A stretch of 64,000 nucleotides of DNA from an uncultured cyanobacterium (lineage in GTDB: Bacteria; Cyanobacteriota; Vampirovibrionia; Gastranaerophilales; Gastranaerophilaceae). The notes under the pieces were generated by a model that was not told the DNA's origin, did no database searches, and saw only the letters and a list, made by a program, of their open reading frames with translations. The translations under genes and the position numbers were made by a program. The stretch spans positions 11,811 to 75,810 of the forward strand of contig CABUXT010000008.1 in assembly GCA_902495705.1 (NCBI GenBank). Direction: 5' to 3'. Positions 8,535 through 19,300 of this stretch are shown one piece after another (position 1 is the stretch's first letter; each line of letters starts with the position of its first letter).

Positions 8535-9944
8535 TTGAAAAAGAAATATCATTTTATCGCCATTGGCGGTGTGGGAATGAGCGGACTTGCAAAATACTTA
8601 CTACAAAAAGGTTTTGAAGTTTCAGGCTCAGATATAAATGACAGTAAATATGTACAAAATGTAAAAAAACTTGGAGCAAAAGTTTTTATCGGTCACGATG
8701 AAAATAATGTTCCTGATGATTGTATTGTTGTTGCAAGTACAGCAATTCGAGATAACAATCCGGAAATCCAAAAAGCAAAGCGCTTATGTTTGCCGATTTG
8801 GCACCGTTCAGATTTGCTTGCAGAAATTTCTCAACATGAAGAATATTTTATGGGATTTTCAGGTACTCACGGTAAAACAACAACCAGCGGACTATGTTCT
8901 TATGTCTTAGAAAAAGCAAACCTTAAGCCATCTTATGTTGTCGGCGGAATGATTCCTGAACTTGACACAAATGCAAATGCAACAAATGACAAATTTTTCA
9001 TTGCCGAACTTGATGAAAGCGATGGCACAATTGTAAAATATTCACCAAATTTGGTTGTCGTAAACAACTTAGAACCTGACCATTTGGATTTTTACAAAAA
9101 CGGTTTGGAATCTATTTTGGAAACTTTTGAAACATTCCTTTCTAATATGAGAGAAAACGGAATTGTTATGGCAAATACCGATAACGAAGGTGTGAAAAGA
9201 CTTGTTAAACATTTCACACAACATGAACTTGGGCACAATGCTCACTTTGTGACTTATTCAATCGGCGGAAACACAGATTATTGTGCAAAAAATATCAACT
9301 ATGCAGAAGATTTTACAACTTTTGATATTTTCTATAAAGGCGAACTTCAAACAACTTTGAAAATTTGTTTAAAAGGTGTTCACAATGTTTATAATTCACT
9401 TGCAGTTTGGGGAAGTTTGCACCAATCAGGTGTTGATATGACTCTTGTAAATCCTCATTTTGCAACATTTACAGGTATGGGCAGAAGATTCCAAAAAGTT
9501 GGAGAATTTGACGGAATTTCTGTTTATGATGATTACGCTCACCACCCAACAGAAATCAAGGCTACATTATCGTCTTCAAAATCTTTCAAAAACAGAAACG
9601 TAATCGCGGTATTCCAACCACACAGATACACAAGATTGCAAAATCTTTGGAATGAATTTATGGGCGCATTTTCTGATGTTAATAGAGTTGTGGTGACTGA
9701 TGTTTATGCAGCAAGTGAAGACCCTATTGAAGGGGTAAATTCAAAAGCTTTCACCGAAGAATTGAAAGAAAAAATTGACATTCCTTGCGAAAATATTTCA
9801 GGCAGTATTTCAGAAGTTGCCAAAAAACTTTTGCCTACATTAAAATCAGGTGATATTGTTATCGGCTTAGGAGCAGGTACAATCACAAATCTTGGTAAAG
9901 AATTAATTGCATTAAGCAAGGAGAAGGCTCAAATTGGAAATTAA
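8535..9944 (+). CDS. murC: UDP-N-acetylmuramate--L-alanine ligase
   Basis: It adds L-Ala to UDP-MurNAc, the first amino-acid step of peptidoglycan precursor synthesis. The 469-residue product shows the N-terminal GGVGMSGLAK motif, the ATP P-loop GTHGKTTT at residues 110-117, the AELDESDGT segment, and YDDYAHHPTEIKAT in the C-terminal domain. The start is TTG after AGTAGGGATAAAGC. It opens a six-gene operon whose members overlap or nearly touch. The order murC-murB-ddl-ftsQ matches division and cell-wall clusters. Confidence 0.96.
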   Translation: MKKKYHFIAIGGVGMSGLAKYLLQKGFEVSGSDINDSKYVQNVKKLGAKVFIGHDENNVPDDCIVVASTAIRDNNPEIQKAKRLCLPIWHRSDLLAEISQHEEYFMGFSGTHGKTTTSGLCSYVLEKANLKPSYVVGGMIPELDTNANATNDKFFIAELDESDGTIVKYSPNLVVVNNLEPDHLDFYKNGLESILETFETFLSNMRENGIVMANTDNEGVKRLVKHFTQHELGHNAHFVTYSIGGNTDYCAKNINYAEDFTTFDIFYKGELQTTLKICLKGVHNVYNSLAVWGSLHQSGVDMTLVNPHFATFTGMGRRFQKVGEFDGISVYDDYAHHPTEIKATLSSSKSFKNRNVIAVFQPHRYTRLQNLWNEFMGAFSDVNRVVVTDVYAASEDPIEGVNSKAFTEELKEKIDIPCENISGSISEVAKKLLPTLKSGDIVIGLGAGTITNLGKELIALSKEKAQIGN

Positions 9945-10839
9945 TTCTGAAAAAGATTTCGACATAAAAAGACTCACTACTTTCAAAATCGGCGGAAGAA
10001 TAAAAGAAGTATTTTTTCCGCAAAGTTTGGAAGAATTTGAGCAAATTTTGAAAAAAAATGAAGGTATCAAAGTCTTTGGTAATCTTTCAAACACCTTGAT
10101 TTCATCTGATGGATATGATGGAAAAATTGTTTTGACAACAAAAATGAATAATATCCGAATTGATGGAACAAAAGTTGTTGCAGATGCCGGTGTAAAAGGT
10201 CCGAAATTATCTCAAGAAGTTTGCAAAAACGGACTATCAGGACTTGAATTTATGATAGGTTTCCCAGGGTCAATCGGTGGTGAAGTTTGTATGAACGCTT
10301 CAGCCAACAAACAAGCTATCAGCGACACTTTGACATCTGTTATTTGTTATTCAAAAGACAAGGGACTTGTCAAATTCTCTAAAGATGAAATGAATTTTGC
10401 TTATCGCACATCACGTTGTCAGTGTGAAGATTTGATAGTTCTACAAGCCGAGTTTGAACTTTCTAAAAAAGATAAAAATGAAATCCAATCACAAATGGAA
10501 TTGAATTTAGATTTTAGAAAGGCACACCAACCGTCTTTAGCTCTTCCAAATTGCGGTAGTATTTTCAAAAATCCTCAAGGGGATTCGGCAGGCAGATTAT
10601 TAGAAACTGTCGGAGCAAAAAAAATTTCAGTTGGCGGAGTGAAGGTTTGGGAAAATCATGCAAACTTTATTGTGAATAACAATGGCGGAACTTCACTGGA
10701 TGTAATAACTTTGATGTATACAATGTACAAAAAAGTAAAAGAAAAATATAATATAGAATTAGAACCTGAAATAAGATTTTTGGGCGGAAATAATGAAAAG
10801 GAAAACGAATTATGCAATATACTGTACAAAACAAAATAG
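9934..10839 (+). CDS. murB: UDP-N-acetylenolpyruvoylglucosamine reductase
   Basis: This FAD enzyme reduces enolpyruvyl-UDP-GlcNAc to UDP-MurNAc. The product has 301 residues. Visible signatures are TFKIGGR near the N-terminus, GLEFMIGFPGSIGGEVCMNA in the FAD domain, YRTSRCQ, and NCGSIFKNP with the catalytic Ser. The shorter form suggests type II MurB. Translation starts at TTG after AAGGAGAAGGCTCAAA and overlaps the murC end by 11 bases, so the two are probably translationally coupled. Confidence 0.95.
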   Translation: MEINSEKDFDIKRLTTFKIGGRIKEVFFPQSLEEFEQILKKNEGIKVFGNLSNTLISSDGYDGKIVLTTKMNNIRIDGTKVVADAGVKGPKLSQEVCKNGLSGLEFMIGFPGSIGGEVCMNASANKQAISDTLTSVICYSKDKGLVKFSKDEMNFAYRTSRCQCEDLIVLQAEFELSKKDKNEIQSQMELNLDFRKAHQPSLALPNCGSIFKNPQGDSAGRLLETVGAKKISVGGVKVWENHANFIVNNNGGTSLDVITLMYTMYKKVKEKYNIELEPEIRFLGGNNEKENELCNILYKTK

Positions 10840-11768
10840 ATAGAAATGCAAAAATAGCCGTTCTTTGTGGCGGTATGTCATCTGAGGCAGAAGTTTCAAG
10901 ACGTTCAGGTAAAAACTGTTTTGGAGCACTTCAAAGACTTGGTTTTAAAAATGCAGAATTGGTTGAAGTTGATAAAAATATCGCTCAAAAACTTCAAGAC
11001 GGCAAATATGATTACGCATACAACGCACTTCACGGTAAATATGGCGAAGATGGTTGTATTCAAGGTCTTTTAGAGATTTTACAAATTCCTTATTCAGGTT
11101 GCGGTGTTATGTCCTCTGCAATTTGTATGAATAAAGAATACACAAAAAGAATCCTTTCAACTCACTCAGAAATCCCTCTTGCAAAATCTGCTTTTGTAAG
11201 AAAAGGTGAAGATGTAATGGAAAAAACAAAGGATTTGAAATATCCAGTATTTACAAAACCTGTTTCAGAAGGTTCAAGTTTTGGTATGACAAAAGTAAAT
11301 TCTAAAGAGGAATTACAAGCAGCTTATGATGAAGCAGTAAAATACAATGATGATGTTTTGATTGAAGAATTTATCAATGGTGTATTTGTAACTGTCGGAG
11401 TTTTGGAAAAAGATGGCAAAAACTTTGCTACAGAAATTCTTGAAATTCGTCCGAAAAACGAATGGTATGACTACGAGGCAAAATATACTCCGGGGATGTC
11501 AGAATTTATTTTACCTGCAAATCTAAGCAAAGAATTGACTGAAAAAGTTAAACAAATCGCTGTTATGGCTCACGAAACAGCAGGCTGTAGAGGTGTTTCA
11601 AGGGTTGATTTTATGATTTCTGATGATGGAATCCCTTATGTAATCGAAATCAACACATCTCCGGGGATGACTGAAACAAGCGACCTTCCTGCACAGTCAA
11701 AAATTATGGGAATTGATTATGACACTTTGGTAGAAATTATTTTAAGTGGAGCAGGTTTAAATAAATAA
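10812..11768 (+). CDS. ddl: D-alanine--D-alanine ligase
   Basis: It makes the D-Ala-D-Ala dipeptide for the peptidoglycan stem. The 318-residue ATP-grasp protein shows AVLCGGMSSEAEVS at the N-terminus, ALHGKYGEDG, YSGCGVMSSAICMNKEYTK, KPVSEGSSFGM and the metal-binding VIEINTSPGMTETSD. The ATG overlaps the end of murB by 28 bases. Its stop shares one base with the ftsQ start codon. Confidence 0.96.
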   Translation: MQYTVQNKIDRNAKIAVLCGGMSSEAEVSRRSGKNCFGALQRLGFKNAELVEVDKNIAQKLQDGKYDYAYNALHGKYGEDGCIQGLLEILQIPYSGCGVMSSAICMNKEYTKRILSTHSEIPLAKSAFVRKGEDVMEKTKDLKYPVFTKPVSEGSSFGMTKVNSKEELQAAYDEAVKYNDDVLIEEFINGVFVTVGVLEKDGKNFATEILEIRPKNEWYDYEAKYTPGMSEFILPANLSKELTEKVKQIAVMAHETAGCRGVSRVDFMISDDGIPYVIEINTSPGMTETSDLPAQSKIMGIDYDTLVEIILSGAGLNK

Positions 11769-12670
11769 TGACAGATTCTGAATTTGAAAAAACGAATCAT
11801 AAAGAGCAGTACGAAGATTTGGCGGACTACCAAAACGCCAAACGTATTGTAAAGCATAAACGAATTGAAAGAAAAATCAGAAAAAAACGTAAAAAAGTGA
11901 ACAATCTGAAAGCTTTCATCCGTTTTATATTGCTTGTTGCAATTATTTTTGTGACTTATCATTTTTTCAAACTTTCAGGCTGGTATCTTCCAAAAGATAC
12001 ATTTAAAAATCCGACTTGCAAAAACTTGGAAATAGTGAACAACAAAATTATTCCGACTTACGTCATTAATAAGGAATTGTCAGACATTCCTGTCAGTCGT
12101 TTGCCGATATTTTTTACAAACATAAATCCGATAAAAAAAGAATTATACAAAATTCCTGTTATCAAAAATGTTTACATAAGACGATACGGATTTCCTGCAA
12201 GATTACAAATTATTGTGATGGAAAGAACTCCGATTGCAATTATCAAAACAGACCTCAACGCAAAACCTGCAGCATTTTTTACACTGGATGGTGTTTTGAT
12301 TACCAATAAACACTATATGAATTTGGTCGATAACAGTTCGGTTTTGAAAATTTTGACAACTCCGCAAAGTTTGAAAAAAGATATTTCGGTAAAACGCGTG
12401 CTTGAAATTGAACAAATTGTCAAAGCGGTTGAAACTTATTCTAATGAAAAAGTTGAATATATTGATATGCGCAAACCAAACGATGTGTTTGTAAAAATCC
12501 AAACAACAAGCATCCGCCTAGGAACACTTGACAGTACAGTATATGAACGTATCAAAAGAATTTACACAATCCTTCCTCAAATTACCAATGTGGACAGCCA
12601 AATTCAGTATATAGATTTGAGTTGGGATAAGGTAAACTATTTGAAAATGAAAAAGCCTATAAAAAAATAA
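11768..12670 (+). CDS. ftsQ: Cell division protein FtsQ/DivIB
   Basis: This single-pass protein of the divisome links early and late division proteins. A very basic cytoplasmic segment (about residues 22-47, with KRIERKIRKKRKK) precedes one membrane helix at about 48-68. A periplasmic part follows, with a POTRA-like region (IKKELYKIPVIKNVYIRRYGFPARLQIIVMER) that is typical of FtsQ. No ftsZ follows directly, unlike many related clusters. Its start codon overlaps the ddl stop by one base. Confidence 0.88.
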   Translation: MTDSEFEKTNHKEQYEDLADYQNAKRIVKHKRIERKIRKKRKKVNNLKAFIRFILLVAIIFVTYHFFKLSGWYLPKDTFKNPTCKNLEIVNNKIIPTYVINKELSDIPVSRLPIFFTNINPIKKELYKIPVIKNVYIRRYGFPARLQIIVMERTPIAIIKTDLNAKPAAFFTLDGVLITNKHYMNLVDNSSVLKILTTPQSLKKDISVKRVLEIEQIVKAVETYSNEKVEYIDMRKPNDVFVKIQTTSIRLGTLDSTVYERIKRIYTILPQITNVDSQIQYIDLSWDKVNYLKMKKPIKK

Positions 12671-12671
12671 A

Positions 12672-13553
12672 ATGAATTTCCAAGAGCGATACGAAAAAAT
12701 CAAAGTTTGGGCAAAACCTGAACTTGAAATCATAGAAAAAAGCCTGACAAAAGATGTTCACACTCGTGAGCCGCTAAATTCTGCATTGAAAAACTTTTTA
12801 ACCGCACCATCAAAGCGTATTCGCCCACTTTTGAGTATTTTGTATTTGAAAGCGAACGAAGAAAATTTGAGTGATGAGCAACTGGAAATTTTGACCGTTA
12901 TTGAACTTATCCACAATGCGTCTTTAATCCATGATGATATTATTGATAATAGTGACATCAGACGTGGTATAAAAACGTTGTGCAAAGAGTTTGACAACAA
13001 ACTTGCCGTAATTTCAGGCGATTATATTTTGGCAATTGCGATGGAAAAACTTGCAGGAATAAATAATATACAGATTTTGCAAAAACTTTCTCAAACAATA
13101 CGTCAAATGTGTTTGGGGGAAATTAACCAAAATTTTGACAGATTTAAAATCGGTACAATTGAAGACTATATCGAAAAAACGAAAAACAAAACCGCATATC
13201 TTTTTGAATCATCACTTGTTTGCAGTGCAATGTTGAGCAAGCAAAAACACGATTTGGACTCATTGGAAAACTTAGGAATTGACATAGGTATAGCGTTTCA
13301 AATTCGCGATGATATTATTAATATGGAAAAAATTGATTCCTCAAAACCTTCAAATAATGATATCGAAGAAGGAATTTTCAACGCTCCGATTATACTGGGG
13401 GACAAGTCTGATAACTATCACAGCGGTATTGAAAAAACGAAAGTTTTGTTGAATAATTATATCAAAAGTGCGAAAAATAAAATAAAAATATTGCCTGATA
13501 ATATTTACAAATCCGCACTGGAAGAGTTTTTGGAGCTTTTAAGTAATGTTTAA
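12672..13553 (+). CDS. Polyprenyl diphosphate synthase (trans-isoprenyl)
   Basis: It condenses isopentenyl diphosphate with allylic diphosphates. The chain length cannot be set from sequence here. The first Asp-rich motif is intact (LIHDDIIDNSDIRRG), as is the preceding SKRIRP segment. The second motif reads FQIRDDIINMEK, with Asn in place of the final Asp of DDxxD, and the following GKxxGxDL segment is altered to SKPSNNDIEEG. Activity is still plausible. It lies one base after ftsQ and overlaps lepB by 8, so it may supply the lipid carrier for cell-wall synthesis. Confidence 0.85.
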   Translation: MNFQERYEKIKVWAKPELEIIEKSLTKDVHTREPLNSALKNFLTAPSKRIRPLLSILYLKANEENLSDEQLEILTVIELIHNASLIHDDIIDNSDIRRGIKTLCKEFDNKLAVISGDYILAIAMEKLAGINNIQILQKLSQTIRQMCLGEINQNFDRFKIGTIEDYIEKTKNKTAYLFESSLVCSAMLSKQKHDLDSLENLGIDIGIAFQIRDDIINMEKIDSSKPSNNDIEEGIFNAPIILGDKSDNYHSGIEKTKVLLNNYIKSAKNKIKILPDNIYKSALEEFLELLSNV

Positions 13554-14346
13554 TATATTCAAATCATGGGAAAATTTTAAAGCAAGACAAAGAGAAAACA
13601 GACAAGCTGCTTGGATGAATTTTAAGGCAAAATTGCCTGAAAAAACTCAACATTCTCTTGACAAATTTGAAGAATGGTACAAAAACTACAAAGAATCAGC
13701 CCTTTGCGAAATCATTGAGACCGTTGTATTTGTTCTTGTGATGGTGATTTTGATTAGATTTTTTGTCGTAGAAATCCGCTGGATTCCGTCAGGTTCAATG
13801 AAACCGACACTTATTGAAGGCGATAGAATTGTTGTTGAAAGATTTTCAAGATTTTTTAAAGCTCCTGACAGAGGGGATATTATGGTATTTTATCCACCAT
13901 CAACAGAACTTTCAAGAAAACCTCTTCCATTGTTATCACGCTTGACAGGAATTTTATGCAAAGATGTTGCCTATATCAAAAGAGTTGTCGGAGTTCCGGG
14001 GGATGAAATAGAATTAAGACAACAAAAAAACGGCACTGCATATATTTACATCAACGGCAAAAAATACGAAGAAGACTATATCAAAAGTCCTTATGAGTAC
14101 CCACCATGCCCAGACAAAAATATGAGTATTTTAGAACTTGCAAATGAACAAGTTATGAAATGCGGACCGTTTAAACTTGGTGATGATGAATACTTTATGA
14201 TGGGTGACAACCGCGGTAGTTCATTTGACAGCAGATATTGGGGCACACTAAAACGCGACAGATTTGTTGGTCGTGCAGTTACCGTATTCTGGCCAATCAA
14301 TCGAGTTAAAATTTTGCCAAAACTAAAACATACATCAGTTGATTAG
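13546..14346 (+). CDS. lepB: Signal peptidase I
   Basis: It cleaves signal peptides at the outer face of the inner membrane. A basic cytoplasmic extension of about 55 residues precedes one membrane segment (about 55-75). The catalytic Ser84 lies in IPSGSMKPTL and the general-base Lys145 in YIKRVVGVPGD. The C-terminal signature GDNRGSSFDSRYWG is present. The extra residues between the two catalytic boxes (PPSTELSRKPLPLLSRLTG) are longer than in minimal forms. It is the last gene of the murC operon. Confidence 0.95.
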   Translation: MFNIFKSWENFKARQRENRQAAWMNFKAKLPEKTQHSLDKFEEWYKNYKESALCEIIETVVFVLVMVILIRFFVVEIRWIPSGSMKPTLIEGDRIVVERFSRFFKAPDRGDIMVFYPPSTELSRKPLPLLSRLTGILCKDVAYIKRVVGVPGDEIELRQQKNGTAYIYINGKKYEEDYIKSPYEYPPCPDKNMSILELANEQVMKCGPFKLGDDEYFMMGDNRGSSFDSRYWGTLKRDRFVGRAVTVFWPINRVKILPKLKHTSVD

Positions 14347-14352
14347 TTTATA

Positions 14353-14739
14353 TTACATAAAGTGGTAAAATTTCATATAGTTTGACATAATGTCAGAGCT
14401 GACACCGTTTGCAACATTTGCTTTGACAACTTGTTCGTGGTCTTGTGATGTTTTGTTGTCGACTTTTGACGCCTCATCATTTTGCGGTCTGATTTCTTGC
14501 TGTTTTTGCGCCTCTTGAACCTGCTCAATGTAATTTTCGATTTTTGCCATCACTTCGGAGTGGAGTTTTACATCACCGTCAAAAGTTCCTGTTGACTGGA
14601 TTCCTGCGGTGTCAAAATCTTCAAGGATTTGTTCCCATTGAGAATAATTAGTGATATTTGAACCTTGCGCTTGCGCTGCAGCTTGAGCCCTGCGCAACTC
14701 GTCAATTGACTTGATATCTTCTACATTATCCATAGCCAT
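14353..14739 (-). CDS. Hypothetical Gln-rich soluble protein
   Basis: The 128-residue product starts after AGGAGAGTTTGCT. It is acidic and Gln/Ala-rich, with a likely helix or coiled coil at about residues 65-95 (KIENYIEQVQEAQKQQE). There is no signal peptide or membrane segment. I do not recognise the family. It ends 6 bases from the end of lepB (convergent). A repeat array lies upstream, so it is probably a single-gene unit. Confidence 0.75.
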   Translation of the reverse strand: MAMDNVEDIKSIDELRRAQAAAQAQGSNITNYSQWEQILEDFDTAGIQSTGTFDGDVKLHSEVMAKIENYIEQVQEAQKQQEIRPQNDEASKVDNKTSQDHEQVVKANVANGVSSDIMSNYMKFYHFM

Positions 14740-14838
14740 AGCAAACTCTCCTTATATCTTTCTTATACACATATAAAAAATTTTTAAAACAAGTTTTTTC
14801 ACAATTCAAAATTTCTGTAACATGTGTTAATAAATGGA

Positions 14839-15131
14839 ACTCCAGAGGGCTAGAGGTCAAGATGGCAAGAGGGCGGGCATTTTAATGTCATTCCGAACGT
14901 GTTTCAGAATCTAAAATTGAACATACGGGTCATTGTCACCCTGAACAGCAGGAGCAGAGTGCGAAACGAAGTGGAGTCACGTTTTACGCGACTGCGTAGA
15001 TTCAGGGTCTATCCATTTGATTAAAAAATAATGCAAAGAGGTCAAACTTTTAAAGCAACATTGATAGATTCTGAATAGGATAAAATCTAAGCCAAGCAAG
15101 TTGGCAAGATTTTTAATCCTTTCAGAATGAC
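14839..15131. repeat. Intergenic repeat array 2
   Basis: The gap of about 480 bases before the PrsA-like gene holds, in order, a purine-rich junction element (14839-14885), a short hairpin repeat (14887-14912, arms ATTCCGAA and TTCAGAAT), the CAGCAGGAGCAGAG-core repeat (14935-15010), and an inverted GGATTAAAAATC-core repeat (15066-15131). No ORF is supported. Confidence 0.85.
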
Positions 15132-15166
15132 AGAACCTTGTTGTTTAATTCTGATGTTGCTATACA

Positions 15167-15206
15167 ACAAACAGCACCTTGGGAATGTTCCCAAGGTGTT
15201 GTTTGT
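15167..15206 (-). terminator. Strong hairpin terminator of the PrsA-like gene
   Basis: A 19-bp nearly perfect stem built on CACCTTGGGAA and TTCCCAAGGTG, extended by ACAAACA and TGTTTGT, lies 13 bases past the stop codon. T-rich sequence follows on the minus strand. Confidence 0.88.
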
Positions 15207-15219
15207 CAAATTTTTTTAA

Positions 15220-16365
15220 TTATTTTTTCTTTTGGTCTTTCATTGTAGCTTCTCTAACTTTGCTTGCTTGACCGCCGGTTACATCATCTACTTGTTTTGA
15301 AAGTTTCTTTTGAATATTTTCAGGATTGTATCTGTCATCCATATATTCAATTTTTGCTTTTTTCTTAGCAGATGCCGTCAAATCATCAAGAGCTTTGATT
15401 TGTTTTTCAGTTCTCAAGTAATCTTTGATACCTGATTTAGCTTTTTCAAATGGGGTAATACCTGCAGCTCTTCTATCTGTAACATAAATGATATGGTAAC
15501 CGAATTGAGTTTTTACAACGTCAGAAATTGTATCAGGTTTTGCTTTGAATGCAACATCAGAAAATTCAGGAACCATTTGTTCTTTAGCGAAGAAACCTAA
15601 GTCACCGCCTTGTTTTGCACTATTTGGGTCACCTGAGTATTTTTTAACATATTCAGTGAATTTTGATTTATCAGCTTTCAATTCTTTGTCTAATTTTTCA
15701 GCCAATTCTTTTTTCTCAGCCATTTGTTTTTCTACAGCAGCTTTGATTTCATCTTCTGACATTTTTTTATTTTTTGCAGTCAATTCTTCTTGAATTTGGT
15801 AAGCATTAGCAGCAATCAAGATGTGAGATGCTCTAACCATATCAGGATTTTTGAATTTTGCAGGGTTCTTTTTGTAGAAGTTTTCGCAATCTTTGTCTGT
15901 AATGTTGATTTTGCCAACAGAATCAGCAAGTTTTTGCATTTTTACTTGGTTTTTCAAATCAGCTTTGAAATCGCTTACGCTGATACCGTTATTTCTCAAT
16001 GTTTCCATAAGCTGTTCTTTTCCGCCCATTTGGTCCATAACTTTTTTCAAAGCAGCGTTTACATCTTGGCTTGTAACCTTGATACCGCGTTCTTCAGCTT
16101 CTTGGTTCAAAAGTTCTTGGATAATCAATTGATTAACAACTCTTTGTTCCATCATTAAATATAAGAAACCGTCTTTGTTGCCTTTTAAATCGCCCATTTT
16201 GCCAAATGGAGATTGAGCAATACTTTGGTCCATCATTTTGTCATATTCAGCTTGAGTAATTGCTTTATCGTTGATTTTGATGATTGCATTTTGGTCTTTG
16301 ATACCGCAACCTGTGAATAACACCGCAGATAATGCGATTGTAGCCAATAATTTTGATACTTTCAT
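15220..16365 (-). CDS. Parvulin-type peptidyl-prolyl isomerase lipoprotein (PrsA/SurA-like)
   Basis: This is an extracytoplasmic foldase. Residues 1-20 form a lipoprotein signal ending in the lipobox LFTGC (Cys20). A SurA/PrsA-like helical N-domain (about 28-170) follows. The parvulin domain starts at VRASHILI and includes the DPNSAKQGGDLGFF and FGYHIIYV motifs. A long charged helical insert (residues about 190-235) sits inside the parvulin region. The C-terminus is Lys-rich. A GAAAGAGGGAT ribosome site precedes ATG. It has its own terminator and lies 21 bases after mfd, so it may be read from the mfd promoter. Confidence 0.9.
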   Translation of the reverse strand: MKVSKLLATIALSAVLFTGCGIKDQNAIIKINDKAITQAEYDKMMDQSIAQSPFGKMGDLKGNKDGFLYLMMEQRVVNQLIIQELLNQEAEERGIKVTSQDVNAALKKVMDQMGGKEQLMETLRNNGISVSDFKADLKNQVKMQKLADSVGKINITDKDCENFYKKNPAKFKNPDMVRASHILIAANAYQIQEELTAKNKKMSEDEIKAAVEKQMAEKKELAEKLDKELKADKSKFTEYVKKYSGDPNSAKQGGDLGFFAKEQMVPEFSDVAFKAKPDTISDVVKTQFGYHIIYVTDRRAAGITPFEKAKSGIKDYLRTEKQIKALDDLTASAKKKAKIEYMDDRYNPENIQKKLSKQVDDVTGGQASKVREATMKDQKKK

Positions 16366-16386
16366 TAATATCCCTCTTTCTTCTTA

Positions 16387-19300
16387 TTAATACTCATGAC
16401 TAACTTTGTATATATAATAAAACAAATCTGTCAAAATGTTAAATACTTCATTAAAATTTACATACGATGTATCTAAAATCAGTATTGACGCGCCTTCTTG
16501 GCATGTTTTAGGTGCAATTGTAAATTTGATTTTTTTAGAAATATTGTGTGGCAGTGCGTGCTGAATTATATTCCACTCAGGTTTTGAATAAGGTGTGTAA
16601 ATCCTTATGCAGTCTTGAACTTCTCGAATTGCGGAGATTTTTACTTCTGTTGCACTAAGTCGTAATCTGATTAATTTTATCAGATTTTCAACACATTCAG
16701 GCGGTTTTGCAAATCTGTCCGTCCATTCTTCTACAATATAATCTAACTCTGTTGAAGATTTTACATCCGCAAGTCGTTTATACTCTATCATTTTTTGCTC
16801 GGCAGACCCAACCCATTCGTCAGGAATGTACGCCGTTACGTTGATGTCGACAATTGTCGGAGTAGTCTTGTCGATTTTTTCACCTTGAAGTTCTTTTACT
16901 GTTTCCTCGAGCAAGTCACAATATGTATCAAAACCGACATTTATCATGTGTCCATGTTGTTTTGTACCCAAGATATTGCCGACACCACGAATTTCTACAT
17001 CTCTCAGCGCAATTTGATAACCGCTGCCAAGGGTTGTAAATTCTTTAATTGCTTTTAGCCTGTGGACAGCATCTGTTGTCATTTCTTTAGATTTTTTGTA
17101 GAAACAATAGCAGTATGCTTGCCTTTGCGAACGTCCTACTCTTCCGCGCAGTTGGTAAAGCTGTGCAAGTCCGAACCTATCCGCATCGTGGATTATCATT
17201 GTGTTTGCATTTGGAATGTCGATACCGTTTTCAATAATTGTTGTAGCAAGCAAAATATCATATTCGTGGTTAGAAAAATCAATGATAACTTCTTCTAACT
17301 CTTTTTCATCCATTTGCCCATGACCGATTGCTATTCGCGCATTTGGAACAATTTTTTGAAGTTGAGTTTTGAACTCTTGAATCGTTTCTACCCTGTTATA
17401 AAGATAAAAAACTTGCCCCTCTCTATCAAGTTCATGGTTAATTGCGTTTTTAACCATGTTTTCGTTCCACTCACCGACATAAGTTTTAATTGGCAGTCTG
17501 TTTTTGGGTGGAGTATTAATTACGGACATATCCTTTATGCCTGACAATGACATATAAAGCGTTCGCGGAATTGGAGTTGCGGACATTGAAAGAATGTCGA
17601 TATTTTCTCGCAGTTGTTTTAATTTTTCTTTGTGACGAACTCCAAATCTGTGCTCCTCATCAATTACAAGCAAGCCTAAATCCTTGAAAACAATTCCGTC
17701 TTGCAAAAGTCTATGAGTGCCAACAACAACGTCACAGTGCCCTGTTGCAAGGTTTTTGATTGTTTCTTTTTGTTCTTTTTTCGTTCTGAATCTTGATAAA
17801 AGTTCGACTCCGACACCAAATGGCTTAAATCTTTCAGAAATCGTTTGGTAATGTTGAAGTGCTAAAATTGTTGTCGGAACAACGACAGCGACTTGTTTTC
17901 CTGATGTTACTGCTTTAAATATCGCACGCATTGCAACTTCGGTTTTTCCAAATCCGACATCTCCACAAATAAGCCTGTCCATAGGCTGTTCAGACTCCAT
18001 ATCAGCTTTTACTTGCGAAATTGCCTTTAATTGGTCAGGAGTTTCAACGTATTCAAACGCCTCTTCCATCTCGATTTGCCAAGTTGTATCAGGTAGAAAT
18101 TGAATCCCTTGTTGCATTTTACGCCTTGCATACAGCCTCAATAAGTCATAGGCAACAACTTCAACCTCTTTTTTTACTTTCGCTTTGGTGTTTTCCCAAT
18201 CTCGACCACCCATTTTAGAAAGTTTTGGCTTGATGTTACCTGTTCCGCGATATCGGCACAAAAGGTTGATTTGTTCTGCAGGAATGTGCAGGCGGTCTTT
18301 GTTTGCATATTCAATCGTCAAATAATCCTTTAACTGACCGTCAATTTCTTGCTTAGATAACCCTTTGTAAATCCCAAGACCGTGAATTGTATGGACTACA
18401 TACTCACCTGCTTTGATATCGTTAATATTTTCGATATATTCAGGTTTTTCTTTGTAATAAGATTTTTTAGTTGAAGTGACTTCTTTTGAACGCTTGTTAA
18501 ACAGTTCGCGGTCAGTCATTATGATGGTTTTGAAATCTTCAAGGATACAACCGCCGAGGATAATACTTTCCGCAAATTCAGGGAAAAATATTTCTTTCTC
18601 TTTCAAAATTTCTTTTACACGCTCAGGATAGTCGGTTGCAATAATTATATTGTAATTTTTGTGCTCAGTTATAAAATTTGTGATTAAATCGAGATTAGCC
18701 TCGAAGCTGCGCAACGGTTGAGAATCAAACTCGATTAAATCCCCCATGTGTCCGTCAATAAAATTGTTGAATCCGATTTTTTCAAAATAGGAAGTTTTGC
18801 GCATAAATTCTTCGTAGGTAAAATGATTTTTGCCTTCGATTTTTTTAATTAGCCCAAGTTTGAGATTTTCTTCAAGTTGTTTTTCAAAGTTTTCGTCGAC
18901 AAATTCGTATTTTGAAAAGATTTCAGAAGTTTCATCAAAAACAATTATGTAATCGTCAAAATAGTCAAAAATGCTGACTAAATCAGGGTTAAAATAGTTT
19001 TGATAAACCTCAATTCCTTCAAAATAAGATTCATCAGGCACAAAATCTTCATTATCTTCAATGATTTCTTTTTGCAAATCTTGGAGGAGTTTTTCTTTGC
19101 CTTTCAGAGTGAATTTGTATATTGGCAAAATCTCAACCGATTTTGTTTTCTCGATTGATTTTTGGGTTTCGTTGTTGAAATACCTGATATCAACAACTTC
19201 ATCCCCCCATAGCTCGATTCTGACAGGGTTTCCGTCAAGTGAAAAAATATCTGCAATATCTCCGCGGATGCTAAATTCTGAGGTGTCGTTGACCATTGTG

